A stretch of 64,000 nucleotides of DNA from Gimesia sp. (GCA_002706765.1 PAJV01000024.1:126092-190091), one strand, 5' to 3'. Shown: positions 1 to 9,016, numbered from the stretch's first letter. Numbers and translations are program-made. Notes: generated from the sequence alone by a model not told the origin.

Positions 1-331
1 GAACGACTATTGCAGCCGGGATCCCGGGAGCAGAGAGTTCATGAGTGCCATGGTCGACAACGCCATGCCCGTAGATGAATGTGTAATAGAGTAGAGTGAC
101 CAGACCGAGGCTGACCGCGACCAGCAGACGGTTTTTGTTATGTTCCCACCATTCTTCCGTTTTATGGATCAGCGGCAGAAATGCGATACACAGCAGGAGC
201 AAGGCGAACGGAATGACACTGTAGAATGCAGGGGGCTCAGCGTGAGCATGCTGCTCTGTGTGTGGCTGTTCTGTTGTGGATACTAAGTGTGTTGCATCCA
301 GTTGCGCAGACGTATCAGCGATTAAGTTCAT
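1..331 (-). CDS. Membrane antiporter N-terminus, NhaD-like (partial)
   Basis: This is the first 110 codons of a gene that runs off the left edge; it is below the length of a complete transporter. The ATG at 331-329 has a GGAGG ribosome site about 9 bases upstream. The first 30 residues are His/Glu-rich and soluble. They are followed by a hydrophobic segment at about residues 36-55 (PFALLLLCIAFLPLI) and another at 67-87. The layout and the GHG...H loop recall NhaD/citrate-transporter-like sodium:proton antiporters of planctomycetes. The family call comes from memory of similar N-termini and cannot be confirmed from this fragment. Confidence 0.5.
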   Translation of the reverse strand, partial: MNLIADTSAQLDATHLVSTTEQPHTEQHAHAEPPAFYSVIPFALLLLCIAFLPLIHKTEEWWEHNKNRLLVAVSLGLVTLLYYTFIYGHGVVDHGTHELSAPGIPAAIVV

Positions 332-604
332 CTCAATCGCCCTCCATAATTTGGGGAATATTGTATGTGGGTTAAATCCGGAAAATCCATTTTCGTTTAG
401 ACAGTGTCCAGTTTTTCTGTAGTGTCTCTAAAGCCATTGGGGACGAGTATCACAGATTCAGAGACGTCAGGGTGAAATCTGATACCCTCTATCACTGTGA
501 ACACAAGCAGCCTGCTTGTTTAGGGGCGGAATTTAAAATCTGTGGATTATGGCATGATCAGGGATTGTGTACAATGTCCAAATCATCTGGAATTTCAATT
601 CCAT

Positions 605-2578
605 TTATGAATTCGCTAACAGATTTCGACGCTCATCCGCGGATATTGAACAGGGTTTCATTTCTGCCAGATATTGCCGGATCAGCTCAGCTGCCTGGCT
701 GCTTTCCAGCAATTCCAGCGAAATTAATGTTTTCCCCAGTACGATGGGCGGTTCAACCTGCAAGGCCAGGAGATATGCCGTCTGTTCCTCTGTCAGAAAT
801 TTCTGCTGGATCGCGATTTCTCCAAATCGCAAACCCTTGAGTTGCTGCAGTTCCAGGATCTGGGAGACGTCGTTCTCGGAGAGCAGTTTCTCAGCAATGG
901 CAAGTTCACCCATACGAGTCTGGTTCTGTTGTTTCGGGCATTTCAGCAGTGCTTTTGATATCGTGGGAATATCAAAGACTTCCTTTGTGACCAGCCAGCG
1001 ACTGAATCGGCAGCGTTTGATCTGCTTATGAAGTTCCTGATCTTCTTTGCTGATAATCGAACGGACGTGAACCTGATTTCTGCCGTTTTCTTTGGACTCG
1101 TACATCGCTTCATCGGCTTCAGCAACGAGACGCTCTGCGAATCCTGTTAAATCTCTCGGAGGAATTCCAACGACTGCTCCCAGGCTGGCGGTCACGGGAA
1201 CGCGGTTTCCTTCAAACTCGATGACTTCGTTTTCAATCAGTTTTCGAAGACGTTCTGCCAGGTCACGAATTCCATTCTCAGACGGGTTATTGACCATGAT
1301 CACGAACTCTTCTCCACCATAGCGACAGAATACATCTGAGCGTCTGGTGGCTTCGCTGGCTACTTTGGCGACGCGCTGTAATACCAGGTCACCAAACTGA
1401 TGTCCGTAAGTATCATTCAGAACTTTGAAGCGATCAATATCGGAAAAGATAATACCAATCGGTTGTGCAGCGCGAGCACAGGCATAAAGTTCCTTTTCGA
1501 AATTTTCATTGAAGTAACTGCGATTATAGGTTTTGGTCAGAGGATCATGTATGGCTTTGCTCTGGAGCTGTTTGTTTTCTGATTCCAGTTTGTTTTTCTG
1601 TTCTTCAATGACAGCCTGGCGGGCGAACGCCTGTGTGGTATCGACCTGAGCCTTCATGGTCATCTGCACTAACTGCTCGTTGGCTCTGGCCATGATTTCA
1701 AACGGGGATTCAATGTCGTCCATATTGACCGAGAAAATCTGCGCCGCTTCTTCAAAGCGTGACTGCACCTGTTCCAGAAATCCATGTGTGTCATCGTGTG
1801 GCATATTGTAAAATTCAGACGTTAAATCCTGAAGTCTCTGTAATGCCAGTCCGCTGTTAGGAGAGCAGAAGTAGTCACCAATTGCTGCAGAAGTGGCAAT
1901 GATGATAATCAGGTTGAAGTCCGGATGTGAATCAAGTGCTTTCAATTCGGCCAGAGAGTCATGATGATGCTGAATCGCAGTCTGGAACTGTTCTGACAAT
2001 TGCCAGCGCTCCATCATCTTGACACCCACTTCTGTGTGATTAATTCCCAGTACTGCAGATTCTACTTCAGCGGTCTCACGCTGTTCTTTTTCTGCCTGCT
2101 CCAGGACAGCTAATAAATCGACAGGTATCGATCTGAGCATGGCAAGGTGTCCGATATCCTGCAGCAGTCCGATCAGGAAACTGTCATACTTCAGGTCATT
2201 GCCTGATTTTGTTGCTAGCAGTTCTGCCGCTGCTGACTGGATGATGGACTGTTTCCAGTAAGCGTCAAATCGAGACTTGAGAGGCCCCTGTGTAATTGCT
2301 GATTCGGAAAGTGAAAAGCTCAATGCCAGTGAGGTCACTACCATCGTACCCAGCAGTGGTACAGCGCGCTCGATTCCTTTGCATTCCGATCTTAAACCAA
2401 AAAATGAAGAGTTGCTTGCTTTCAGAATTTTTGCGGTAATCGCCGGATCTGCTTTGATCGTATCAATCACTTCTTTGATGTCGGTATCCGGGTTCTTGGA
2501 AAGATCAAGCAACTTAACAGCGACGGCAGGCAAAGTAGGTAATTGATCAGAAGACCAGATTTTTTCAGGAGAAATCAT
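605..2578 (-). CDS. HDOD-GGDEF signalling protein (putative diguanylate cyclase)
   Basis: A 657-aa cytoplasmic protein. Residues 10-210 form an HDOD domain (PTLPAVAVKLL start; QDIGHL and HHHD-type remnants). A coiled stretch at about 300-345 leads to a GGDEF domain at about 345-480. The active-site motif GGEEF is at 421-425, and an RxxD product-inhibition site (RRSD, 412-415) sits five residues before it, so an active, feedback-inhibited c-di-GMP synthase is likely. The last 170 residues contain repeats of the type 'GELAIAEKLLSENDVSQIL' and 'FGEIAIQQKFLTEEQ', which resemble the N-terminal domain of PilB/GspE ATPases, itself a c-di-GMP-binding fold in some proteins. It lies downstream of cheY-like and cheX-like genes on the same strand and is probably co-transcribed with them. 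Confidence 0.85.
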   Translation of the reverse strand: MISPEKIWSSDQLPTLPAVAVKLLDLSKNPDTDIKEVIDTIKADPAITAKILKASNSSFFGLRSECKGIERAVPLLGTMVVTSLALSFSLSESAITQGPLKSRFDAYWKQSIIQSAAAELLATKSGNDLKYDSFLIGLLQDIGHLAMLRSIPVDLLAVLEQAEKEQRETAEVESAVLGINHTEVGVKMMERWQLSEQFQTAIQHHHDSLAELKALDSHPDFNLIIIIATSAAIGDYFCSPNSGLALQRLQDLTSEFYNMPHDDTHGFLEQVQSRFEEAAQIFSVNMDDIESPFEIMARANEQLVQMTMKAQVDTTQAFARQAVIEEQKNKLESENKQLQSKAIHDPLTKTYNRSYFNENFEKELYACARAAQPIGIIFSDIDRFKVLNDTYGHQFGDLVLQRVAKVASEATRRSDVFCRYGGEEFVIMVNNPSENGIRDLAERLRKLIENEVIEFEGNRVPVTASLGAVVGIPPRDLTGFAERLVAEADEAMYESKENGRNQVHVRSIISKEDQELHKQIKRCRFSRWLVTKEVFDIPTISKALLKCPKQQNQTRMGELAIAEKLLSENDVSQILELQQLKGLRFGEIAIQQKFLTEEQTAYLLALQVEPPIVLGKTLISLELLESSQAAELIRQYLAEMKPCSISADERRNLLANS

Positions 2579-2717
2579 TATCCGTGACCTTTGTGGAAAT
2601 ACACATCGATAGAGGAATAGCTGTAATATAAGATACCGATTTCAGAAGCCGGGCATTGTTACCTCATGCTGATTCCAATTCAGGCGAGATAATATTGTTG
2701 ATCTTCTGGCTGGCTTT

Positions 2718-3083
2718 TCAGGCGTTGGATGTCACCCAGCGTTCCAGTTTGCTTTTCAGACTGTCTGGCGTAAATGGCTTCACCAGATAATCCGAAACAC
2801 CAGCCTGAATTGCGGTGACAACTCTGGCACGCTCTGCCTCTGTGGTAATCATGATGACGGGAATATCTTTGTTGCGCTGACGAATTTCTTTCAGCAACTG
2901 CAAGCCGTCCATGTTAGGCATATTCCAGTCACTTAACACGATGTCGAAATTCGCGGCAACAAACAGTTCTAAAGCCTGTACGCCATCTTCAGCTTCTGTG
3001 ACATCCTCAATTCCCAGTTTCGATAGACATCGTTTCTGGATTGTTCTCATTGTGCCGGAATCATCTACGAGTAACACTTTCAT
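2718..3083 (-). CDS. CheY-like single-domain response regulator
   Basis: A 121-aa stand-alone receiver domain without an output domain. The acidic pair D7-D8, phospho-acceptor D52 (in LSDWNMP), T80 and K102 (LVKPF) are all in place, so it should be phosphorylated in the normal way. It resembles chemotaxis CheY proteins most. No histidine kinase CheA or receptor is encoded nearby. It sits between a CheX-like phosphatase gene (67 bases upstream) and the HDOD-GGDEF gene (139 bases downstream). CheX-family proteins dephosphorylate CheY-P, so the neighbour is its likely phosphatase. Confidence 0.9.
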   Translation of the reverse strand: MKVLLVDDSGTMRTIQKRCLSKLGIEDVTEAEDGVQALELFVAANFDIVLSDWNMPNMDGLQLLKEIRQRNKDIPVIMITTEAERARVVTAIQAGVSDYLVKPFTPDSLKSKLERWVTSNA

Positions 3084-3150
3084 GGAATTAGCCTTTATCT
3101 ATTTTTAATTCGATTGGTCGTTCAAATTTACGTTTTTTTAAACAGGTCGT

Positions 3151-3642
3151 TTAGCGATCAGAAAATCCTGCTTCGATAGAAAAAGTCCCGATCTCTGAGT
3201 CAAAAGCGATACAAATGGGAGAGACATTGGATGGATAATGAACCGTGTGTCCCTTCCCGGTAATAATGTTGGGAATACTGATGGAGGCTTCCAGGTGTTC
3301 CAGTTGTGCCTTTGCTGATCCTGCAATCATGTTTGCTAATTCACAGACAGCGTCGCAGACTTCGTCGTTGATTTCAGTTGTGGTGATTCCCACCATTCGA
3401 TCCAGCACACCGATGCCGACGCTCTTGGACAGGCTTAATACGAGAGTCCCTGCTGCTCTCCCCGAAATTCCAATGACGGCACTCAATTCGTGTTGAGGGA
3501 TGAGGTCCTGTTTCAGGCTTAAGCCCGTTCGTTTTGGCGTGCAACCCAACATCATTTCAAATACAGAGATGGTCGAGCTGATGATGGGATTCACAAATTC
3601 TGCGGTGAGTTCAGACTTACCGAGGGTACTGCTTGACGGCAT
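3151..3642 (-). CDS. CheX-like CheY-P phosphatase
   Basis: A 163-aa protein of the CheX/CheC family. The N-terminal 'EFVNPIISSTISVFEMMLG' segment and the ExxN catalytic motif (E101-L-A-N104, within CELANMIAGSAK) are characteristic. In the known enzymes Glu and Asn position water to dephosphorylate CheY-P. Only one ExxN motif is visible, as in CheX. The gene heads a three-gene minus-strand group (cheX-like, cheY-like, HDOD-GGDEF), which suggests a small phospho-signalling circuit. No flagellar or methyl-accepting genes are seen here, so a role outside classical chemotaxis is possible. Confidence 0.82.
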   Translation of the reverse strand: MPSSSTLGKSELTAEFVNPIISSTISVFEMMLGCTPKRTGLSLKQDLIPQHELSAVIGISGRAAGTLVLSLSKSVGIGVLDRMVGITTTEINDEVCDAVCELANMIAGSAKAQLEHLEASISIPNIITGKGHTVHYPSNVSPICIAFDSEIGTFSIEAGFSDR

Positions 3643-4381
3643 TATCTAATTCCTGTTTCCTGAGAATCATTCAACTTCAGTGATTCAGTTCTACTGAGGG
3701 CTTTTAGAGAAGTCATGTTGTCAATGTGTTTTCGTGCCTGTTGCCCTGATTCCACAACAGAAGCCAGTCGACGAACAATGCTTCAAAAGTAAATGTGCAC
3801 TTAGAACATAGATCACGAAAAAATAGATGTGCTAAAATATCAACACGATATTCCGAATAATACTTCTTCGGGCAGTTTGTAATGACCGAGTATTCCGGCT
3901 GTAAGGACTGTAATGGAGGTGAAGGCCTCACATTTAAGGCAAATCCCTCCTCAGGAAAATCAACCTTGGAAATATGGGAAAATTGACAAGAGATGAATCC
4001 ATGGGAATCCCTCCCTATGCCTGTCACGCGGCCTAGAAGGTTTGTATATAAGCGTTTACGTCTTTTTGGAATAATAGAGGACAAGGAACTCCGGTATTTG
4101 TGAGGGGAATCGATCACAAACTTGAGTGAAAATGACGATCAAAGTGTAGGTAAGATACTGCAAAATCTGACAATTACTGTTGAGGTAACAATTCGATTTT
4201 GCTTACCATGAGATACTGGTTAGCGGTTTTTGACCTGCGATTCTGGTGATGGACGTCAGGTTAAGAAACTGTTATGCGTCAAATTGTCATATCTGTGAAC
4301 GAAGTCAAAAAAACTGATTCAGTCCAACATTGTTACATGCTGATATATTTATATAGTTGCCCGTAAACCAAAAGGCATAAC
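3643..4381. other. 739-base intergenic region between divergent signalling genes
   Basis: This stretch separates the minus-strand cheX-like group from the plus-strand DHp-like/response-regulator pair and probably carries both promoters. An open frame of 134 codons on the minus strand (3713-4117) has no ribosome site, is Arg/Ser/Phe/Leu-rich in an atypical way and matches no family I recognise, so I do not call it a gene. An AT-rich patch around 4341-4360 is the best-looking promoter region for the plus-strand gene. No strong hairpin or known riboswitch was recognised. Confidence 0.5.
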
Positions 4382-4645
4382 TTGTCCATGGGACAGATAT
4401 CACATCAAGACTGTTTTGACTTCGCTCAAGACGTTCGTTCTACATGTCACCGATTAAATAATTTTCTAACAATTTTACAGTGTCAACATGACTATCTGAA
4501 TGGATTGTCATCCAACGAGATTGAGTCGGAACTTGCAGGCGTCCTCCGGGATTTAGTTCCACCGATTGAATCCGCGACCAGCGATGTGCTCGAGCTGTCA
4601 AAGAAATGCAGAGATATTCTACAGGAGCAGAAGCACACCGAGTAA
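4382..4645 (+). CDS. Small DHp-like (histidine-kinase dimerisation domain) protein
   Basis: An 87-aa protein. An AAAGG site six bases upstream favours the TTG start at 4382; an in-frame ATG lies at 4388. The segment DVRSTCHRLNNFLTILQ closely imitates the phospho-acceptor helix of histidine kinases (pattern H-x-[LIF]-N-N-x-L-T), with the candidate acceptor His followed by RLNN. The rest is predicted to be a second helix (LAGVLRDLVPPIESATSDVLELSKKCRDIL), which would complete a two-helix hairpin. There is no ATP-binding domain. It is followed 72 bases later by a NarL-type response regulator gene. A phosphotransfer or kinase-docking role is inferred; sequence similarity is limited to the short motif. 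Confidence 0.55.
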   Translation: MSMGQISHQDCFDFAQDVRSTCHRLNNFLTILQCQHDYLNGLSSNEIESELAGVLRDLVPPIESATSDVLELSKKCRDILQEQKHTE

Positions 4646-4717
4646 CTGCAGAATTGAGATTGAATCATTAGTTAATTGATATCTTTTAATTCTCAAATCA
4701 TCCGGGGGCCGACCAAT

Positions 4718-5383
4718 ATGTTAACTTCAACAGATCTGATTCGAGTTGTTTTTGTCGATGATCACATGGTACTGGTAGATGCGATTGTCTCCCGGTTTCA
4801 GCGTGATCCCGATATTGAAGTTGTAGGAACAGCAACAAATGCGGATGACGGTCTGGCATTGATTCTGGAAACAGAACCCGATGTCGTCATTCTGGATGTA
4901 GAACTACCCGGACGCGGTTCATTTGATATCGCCGAAGAGATTTCCTCTCGGCTGAAAAATACGAAAATGATCTTCCTGACGGGATATCTCTCAGACATTT
5001 TCATTGAACTGGCTTTGAGGGTTAATGCAAAAGGCTACTTACTAAAAGGGGAGCCTGTTGAATCATTGATCCATGCCATCAAAAAGGCCTCGCGTGGCGA
5101 GTACTGTTTTTCACAATCGGTCCAGGAACGGCTGGTTTTTGATCACAAGAAAGAACGCTATTCGATACAGTCGCAAAGCATGCTTACCTCGCTGACATCC
5201 CGGCAGATTGAAGTGCTCCGACATCTGGCGAGGGGGAAAAGTGTCAAAGAAGTCGCACGTTCCATGCATCTCTCGGAAAAATCGATCGACAGCCATAAAT
5301 ATCGAATCATGCACAAACTGGGTATTCATGATCGTGTCGAACTGTCACGGTATTCGATCCGCGAAGGTTTGATTCTGCCTTAA
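4718..5383 (+). CDS. NarL/FixJ-family response regulator
   Basis: A 221-aa two-domain regulator. The receiver (residues 8-125) has D14-D15, phospho-acceptor D60 (VVILDVELPG) and the Lys in GYLLKGE. The C-terminal LuxR-type helix-turn-helix (about 158-215) begins LTSRQIEVLRHLARGKSVKEVA and contains the recognition helix SEKSIDSHKYRIMHKL. The ATG at 4718 is chosen because the receiver starts a few residues later and a GGGGG site lies upstream; a TTG at 4676 is also open. It probably forms an operon with the small DHp-like gene. No cognate full histidine kinase is encoded in the window. Confidence 0.88.
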   Translation: MLTSTDLIRVVFVDDHMVLVDAIVSRFQRDPDIEVVGTATNADDGLALILETEPDVVILDVELPGRGSFDIAEEISSRLKNTKMIFLTGYLSDIFIELALRVNAKGYLLKGEPVESLIHAIKKASRGEYCFSQSVQERLVFDHKKERYSIQSQSMLTSLTSRQIEVLRHLARGKSVKEVARSMHLSEKSIDSHKYRIMHKLGIHDRVELSRYSIREGLILP

Positions 5384-5406
5384 AGCGGCAGTGCCGATTT
5401 CACGTC

Positions 5407-6360
5407 TCAGGTAAGAATCGGGCCACGCTGTTCAATGGCCCGGTTTATTGATTCAAGCTGATGAACTGAGAGTTCAAAGTTCAAAGCTTCTGCGTTTTCC
5501 TGAATTTGCTCAGGGCGTTTTGCTCCGCAGAGGGCACAGGTAATCCCCGGCTGTTGAATGGTCCAGCGAACAACAATCTGAGCCACTGTTCGATTCATCT
5601 CATTGGCCAGTGCACGCAGGACTTCCAGAAAATCCTGGTTTTTCTCCCATTCCTCTCCATGGAACATGGGATACTTCTGCCGACCATCTTCCGGCGCGAA
5701 CTGATGATCTCGGGCCAGCTTGCCTGCAAGCAACCCTTTCATTAAAGGCCAGTAAGCCATTATGGAGACATCGTTTTCAATGCACCATGGCAGCCGATCT
5801 TTCTCAATGTCACGCTGCAACATGTTGTAGCGTGGCTGATACGCTGAAATGGGGCAGACGTCGGCAAATTCCTGAAGCTGCTCCAGGGTAAAATTAGAGA
5901 CACCAACAGACTGAATTTTGCCGGCGGCCAATAATTCCTTGAATGCTCCCGCTGATTCGCTGACTGAGATTTCAGGATCGGGGCCATGCAGATAGTAGAG
6001 TTCAACACGATCGGTATTTAACCTCTGCAGGCTTTCGTCACATTCCTGTTTGATGCGGGTCGGGGAGGCATCGCGTACCTGTTTCGTTCCCTCCCAGTGA
6101 ATGCCCCCTTTGGTCGCAATCACAATCCGATCCCGTCGGTCACCTAAGGCCTGCGCAATCAGTCGTTCACTTTCTCCCTCGTAGCCATAACAATATGCGG
6201 TGTCAAAGAAATTGATTCCAGATTCAAATGCAGCCTTCAGTGTTGCCAGGCTGGCCTGTTCTGTGACATCCACGCTGGTGACACCTGAAATGGGCCAGCA
6301 ACCCATGGCGATGGGGGTGATCTGAATGTCCGTATTACCAATATTTCGTAGTGGAATCAT
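5407..6360 (-). CDS. Aldo/keto reductase
   Basis: A 317-aa NADPH-dependent oxidoreductase of the aldo/keto reductase superfamily (TIM barrel). It has the family's N-terminal pattern (MGCWPIS), the catalytic Asp/Tyr pair in FFDTAYCYGYEGESE, the Lys in IVIATKGG, and the His in YYLHGPDPE. The cofactor-binding C-terminus ends in a CALCGAKRPEQIQENAEAL segment. Length is typical. Substrate cannot be read from the sequence. It converges on the response-regulator gene, whose stop lies 23 bases away, and appears to be transcribed alone. Confidence 0.9.
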   Translation of the reverse strand: MIPLRNIGNTDIQITPIAMGCWPISGVTSVDVTEQASLATLKAAFESGINFFDTAYCYGYEGESERLIAQALGDRRDRIVIATKGGIHWEGTKQVRDASPTRIKQECDESLQRLNTDRVELYYLHGPDPEISVSESAGAFKELLAAGKIQSVGVSNFTLEQLQEFADVCPISAYQPRYNMLQRDIEKDRLPWCIENDVSIMAYWPLMKGLLAGKLARDHQFAPEDGRQKYPMFHGEEWEKNQDFLEVLRALANEMNRTVAQIVVRWTIQQPGITCALCGAKRPEQIQENAEALNFELSVHQLESINRAIEQRGPILT

Positions 6361-6512
6361 GGCTTCTTATCCTTTCTGCATTGATCAGCGGGGGACTGAT
6401 ATCACAGGTCGATAGTATTTCGTTTTCGAATCAATTAAAATGGGGTTCGTCACCAGTTTCCTGCAACAGTATCATATGTTTCTTTCAAAACAAATGAAGG
6501 TTCATAGCGATT

Positions 6513-7199
6513 ATGTGTGCCCGTTTTTTTCTGTTTTCACCGGATGAAGAAATCATGCGGCTGTTTCAGCTGGTGACGTTTCCGCGGATTTCCCCCCGAT
6601 ACAATATTGCCCCGTCACAGCCCGTTATGGCTATTGTGCAAAACCAGCAGGAGTACCAGGTCCGGCATTTTCAGTGGGGATTCATTCCCGGCTGGTTTAA
6701 AGATCCTGCTCCCGGACAGGCAATGATCAATGCCCGTTCCGAAACCGCTTCCTCCAAACCGGCTTTTAAAAATGCGTTTCGCTATCGGCGCTGCCTGATT
6801 CCCGCCAACGGGTTCTATGAATGGAAGAGTACCGGGAACCGTTCACGGCAGGCCATGTGTGTTCGCTTGCGGGAAGAGCCTCTGTTCGCGATGGCCGGGT
6901 TATGGGAACAATGGCAGAGCCCCGATGGTACTGAGGTTGATACGTGTACTGTTTTAACCACCGCTGCCAATCCTCTGCTGGAATCAATCCATCCCCGGAT
7001 GCCGGTCATATTACAGCCCGCTCAGTATGCCCGCTGGTTGAGTGCGGAGACGACACCAGTTCCTCAGTTGGAAAAACTACTGCAGACCTGCCCGGCAGAG
7101 GCAATGCAGGTTCATCCGGTAAGCTCGCAGGTCAATAAGGTATCGCATGATTCACCGGACTGTCTCACGCCGATTCAGGAGCAGAAGACATTGTTCTAA
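6513..7199 (+). CDS. SRAP-family abasic-site processing protein (YedK/HMCES-like)
   Basis: A 228-aa SOS-response-associated peptidase. The start gives Met-Cys-Ala-Arg, and Cys2 is the residue that, after Met removal, forms a thiazolidine crosslink with abasic sites in single-stranded DNA in E. coli YedK and human HMCES. Further family signatures are RYNIAPSQPV, FQWGFIPGW, INARSET, CLIPANGFYEWK (active-site Glu) and the His in SIHPRMPVIL. All catalytic positions look intact. It is a single gene, with no visible LexA box that I can assign. Confidence 0.92.
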   Translation: MCARFFLFSPDEEIMRLFQLVTFPRISPRYNIAPSQPVMAIVQNQQEYQVRHFQWGFIPGWFKDPAPGQAMINARSETASSKPAFKNAFRYRRCLIPANGFYEWKSTGNRSRQAMCVRLREEPLFAMAGLWEQWQSPDGTEVDTCTVLTTAANPLLESIHPRMPVILQPAQYARWLSAETTPVPQLEKLLQTCPAEAMQVHPVSSQVNKVSHDSPDCLTPIQEQKTLF

Positions 7200-7246
7200 G
7201 AAGAGAATGTTTTCATTTCATTCTCGCTGATTTCTGACATTCTGTA

Positions 7247-7957
7247 TCAAATCAATGATTCAGGCGGATCAAACAGAGTCAAAACTGGCTGCACGTCTTT
7301 GAAATGTTCAAACAGATAATCTGGTTCACAGTTTCGCAGTTCCTCCAGCGAATAGACACCCGTGGCAACCGCAATCACGTTAGCACCGATGGCACGCCCG
7401 CACGTGATGTCATTGGGGGTATCGCCGAGCACCCAGACGGAGGTCTGTTCCAGGATTTCAGTGGCGTGACGCTCTCGAATTTGTCTTAAGGCTTCGTGGG
7501 CGACGTCATCCCGGTCCACATGGTGATCTCCATAGGCGCCGAAGTCAAAATAATGGTCCAGCTCGTAGTGTGCCAGTTTTTGCTTCGCACCCTGTTCGAA
7601 GTTGCCTGTCAGCAGTCCCAGATCAACATTCGCCTGTCGGGAAAGGGAGTCCAGGATCTCTCTGATCCCCGGCAGGACCCGGCCTTGATGTTCTTTCAGC
7701 TTGTCGGCGAGCAGATTGAGGTAGCCTTGCTCGAAACGCTGCCGGTTTTCACTGGTGTTGGCAATATTGAAGTATTCAAACAGGTCTACCATGATCGAAT
7801 GATCGGTACGGCCTGCTGTGGGTATGCCTTCCACTGGCGCGGAAACCTGAAATTCCTCTTCCAGCATGTGCAGGATAGATCGCTGGCCTGCACCACCGGA
7901 ATCGATCAGGGTGCCATCAATATCAAACAGACAGACATGCATTTGAGTCAACATCAT
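7247..7957 (-). CDS. HAD-superfamily hydrolase (phosphoglycolate-phosphatase-like)
   Basis: A 236-aa haloacid-dehalogenase-type phosphatase. Motif I is FDIDGTLIDSGG (nucleophile D12, acid D14). Motif II is in LLTGN, and motif III/IV in VWVLGDTPNDITCGRAIGA. An alpha-helical cap lies between motifs I and II, as in Gph/phosphonatase-like enzymes. An alternative start at Met6 (7942) would also work. It lies 35 bases downstream of the ExeA-like ATPase gene on the same strand, so the two may be co-transcribed, though no functional tie is obvious. The substrate is unknown. Confidence 0.87.
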   Translation of the reverse strand: MMLTQMHVCLFDIDGTLIDSGGAGQRSILHMLEEEFQVSAPVEGIPTAGRTDHSIMVDLFEYFNIANTSENRQRFEQGYLNLLADKLKEHQGRVLPGIREILDSLSRQANVDLGLLTGNFEQGAKQKLAHYELDHYFDFGAYGDHHVDRDDVAHEALRQIRERHATEILEQTSVWVLGDTPNDITCGRAIGANVIAVATGVYSLEELRNCEPDYLFEHFKDVQPVLTLFDPPESLI

Positions 7958-7992
7958 CAGGGTGTAGAGAACGGGAGAATCACTTCTGCATT

Positions 7993-8823
7993 CTACACGC
8001 GCTGGATGACTTCGGAAATGCGGTTTCTTGAAACCGGTGCCCCTTTTATCTCATGGCAGGCCCGTTTGATGACATCGGCGTCAATGGTGGACAGGTTCTG
8101 TTCGAAGCCCGCCAGTAATGCCAGGTCACAGATCTGGTTGATTTTTGCAGGAATACCCTGGCTGGCTGCCTGGATCTCCTGGTATGCGGCGGCAGAAAAG
8201 AGATCCGACTGGCAACCCGACCAGCTTAAGCGAGACGTAATGTAACTTTCTGTCGTTTCCTGATCGAAACTATCCAGTTCGATGGACAGATCGGAATTTC
8301 GCGAGAGTGTGTCTGTGGCTTTCAGGTGATCCAGCGACAGAACCAGCGATAAAGTTGGGAACTGCTGATTACCAGCATGCAGCAGACGCTCAATGGCAGG
8401 CATGCATTCGGTACGAGCCTGATCGACATGGTCCAGGAGCAGTATCTGACGTCCCTGGGTCAGTTGTAAGCCGTTCAGATAATCGGTCAACTGTCGCCAG
8501 AGTCGGGGTAGTGGTGTATCAAGTGCCGGCCCCAGTCGTAAGCTGGCACAAACCTGCCAGAGCAGTTCTTCTTCTCCCAGGCCGATCAGATCGATTAATT
8601 CACACTGATGAGGAGTTCGTTTTAACAGTTGCTGAAAGACTTTCAGAGTGAGAGTCTTCCCTGTTCCCGCTGGCCCGCTGAGGATACTGCATTTCTTCTG
8701 TTCATCTGCAACAAACAGGAGACGCGCTAAAGCTTCTTCATGGAATTCACTTTCAAAGAAGTATTCCAGATCCAGCCATTGTTTGAAGGGGGCCTGTGTC
8801 AAATTCCAGAATTCGCAATACAT
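7993..8823 (-). CDS. ExeA/GspA-like AAA ATPase
   Basis: A 276-aa ATPase. The start at 8823 is preferred over longer frames because family members begin MYxxFWxLxxxPF, matched here by MYCEFWNLTQAPF. Walker A is SGPAGTGKT, Walker B is ILLLDHVDQA, and the C-terminal part has an AAA lid (GIPAKINQICDLALLAG). The family includes the secretion ATPase ExeA/GspA and transposition-type ATPases. Unlike ExeA it lacks a C-terminal transmembrane/peptidoglycan-binding part. No secretion or transposase genes adjoin it, so the process it serves is unknown. It is upstream of the HAD phosphatase gene. Confidence 0.82.
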   Translation of the reverse strand: MYCEFWNLTQAPFKQWLDLEYFFESEFHEEALARLLFVADEQKKCSILSGPAGTGKTLTLKVFQQLLKRTPHQCELIDLIGLGEEELLWQVCASLRLGPALDTPLPRLWRQLTDYLNGLQLTQGRQILLLDHVDQARTECMPAIERLLHAGNQQFPTLSLVLSLDHLKATDTLSRNSDLSIELDSFDQETTESYITSRLSWSGCQSDLFSAAAYQEIQAASQGIPAKINQICDLALLAGFEQNLSTIDADVIKRACHEIKGAPVSRNRISEVIQRV

Positions 8824-8988
8824 GATTCTTTTTATGACCTGTTTGAATATTGAGTTCGAACCTGCGTGTTCTGAATCTCTGCTCCTTGCAGAACCTACCG
8901 GAAGAGAGATACCATCCATAAAATGAAGAGTGTGCCTGTTCAGAAAACGAGTGGGGTCATCTGAAAGAACTCTTCTTATTGATAAAAT

Positions 8989-9016
8989 CGGTCATTCGAT
9001 GCTATCGGCATGACCG
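8989..9016. other. Hairpin between divergent genes
   Basis: Seven-base arms CGGTCAT (8989-8995) and ATGACCG (9010-9016) flank a 14-base loop in the region between the ExeA-like and rsmE genes. There is no T-run. It could be an operator for either divergent gene, or chance. Confidence 0.3.

Noticed and set aside
472-840. Plus-strand frames overlapping the 3' end of the HDOD-GGDEF gene
   Set aside because: They are antisense shadows of a gene with clear domain motifs.
3713-4117. 134-codon open frame on the minus strand in the signalling intergenic region
   Set aside because: No ribosome site, unusual composition and no family resemblance; it overlaps the likely promoter area.
7203-7225. GAGAATG/CATTCTC hairpin after the SRAP gene as a terminator
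   Set aside because: Only seven A/T-rich pairs and no T-run; too weak to call.
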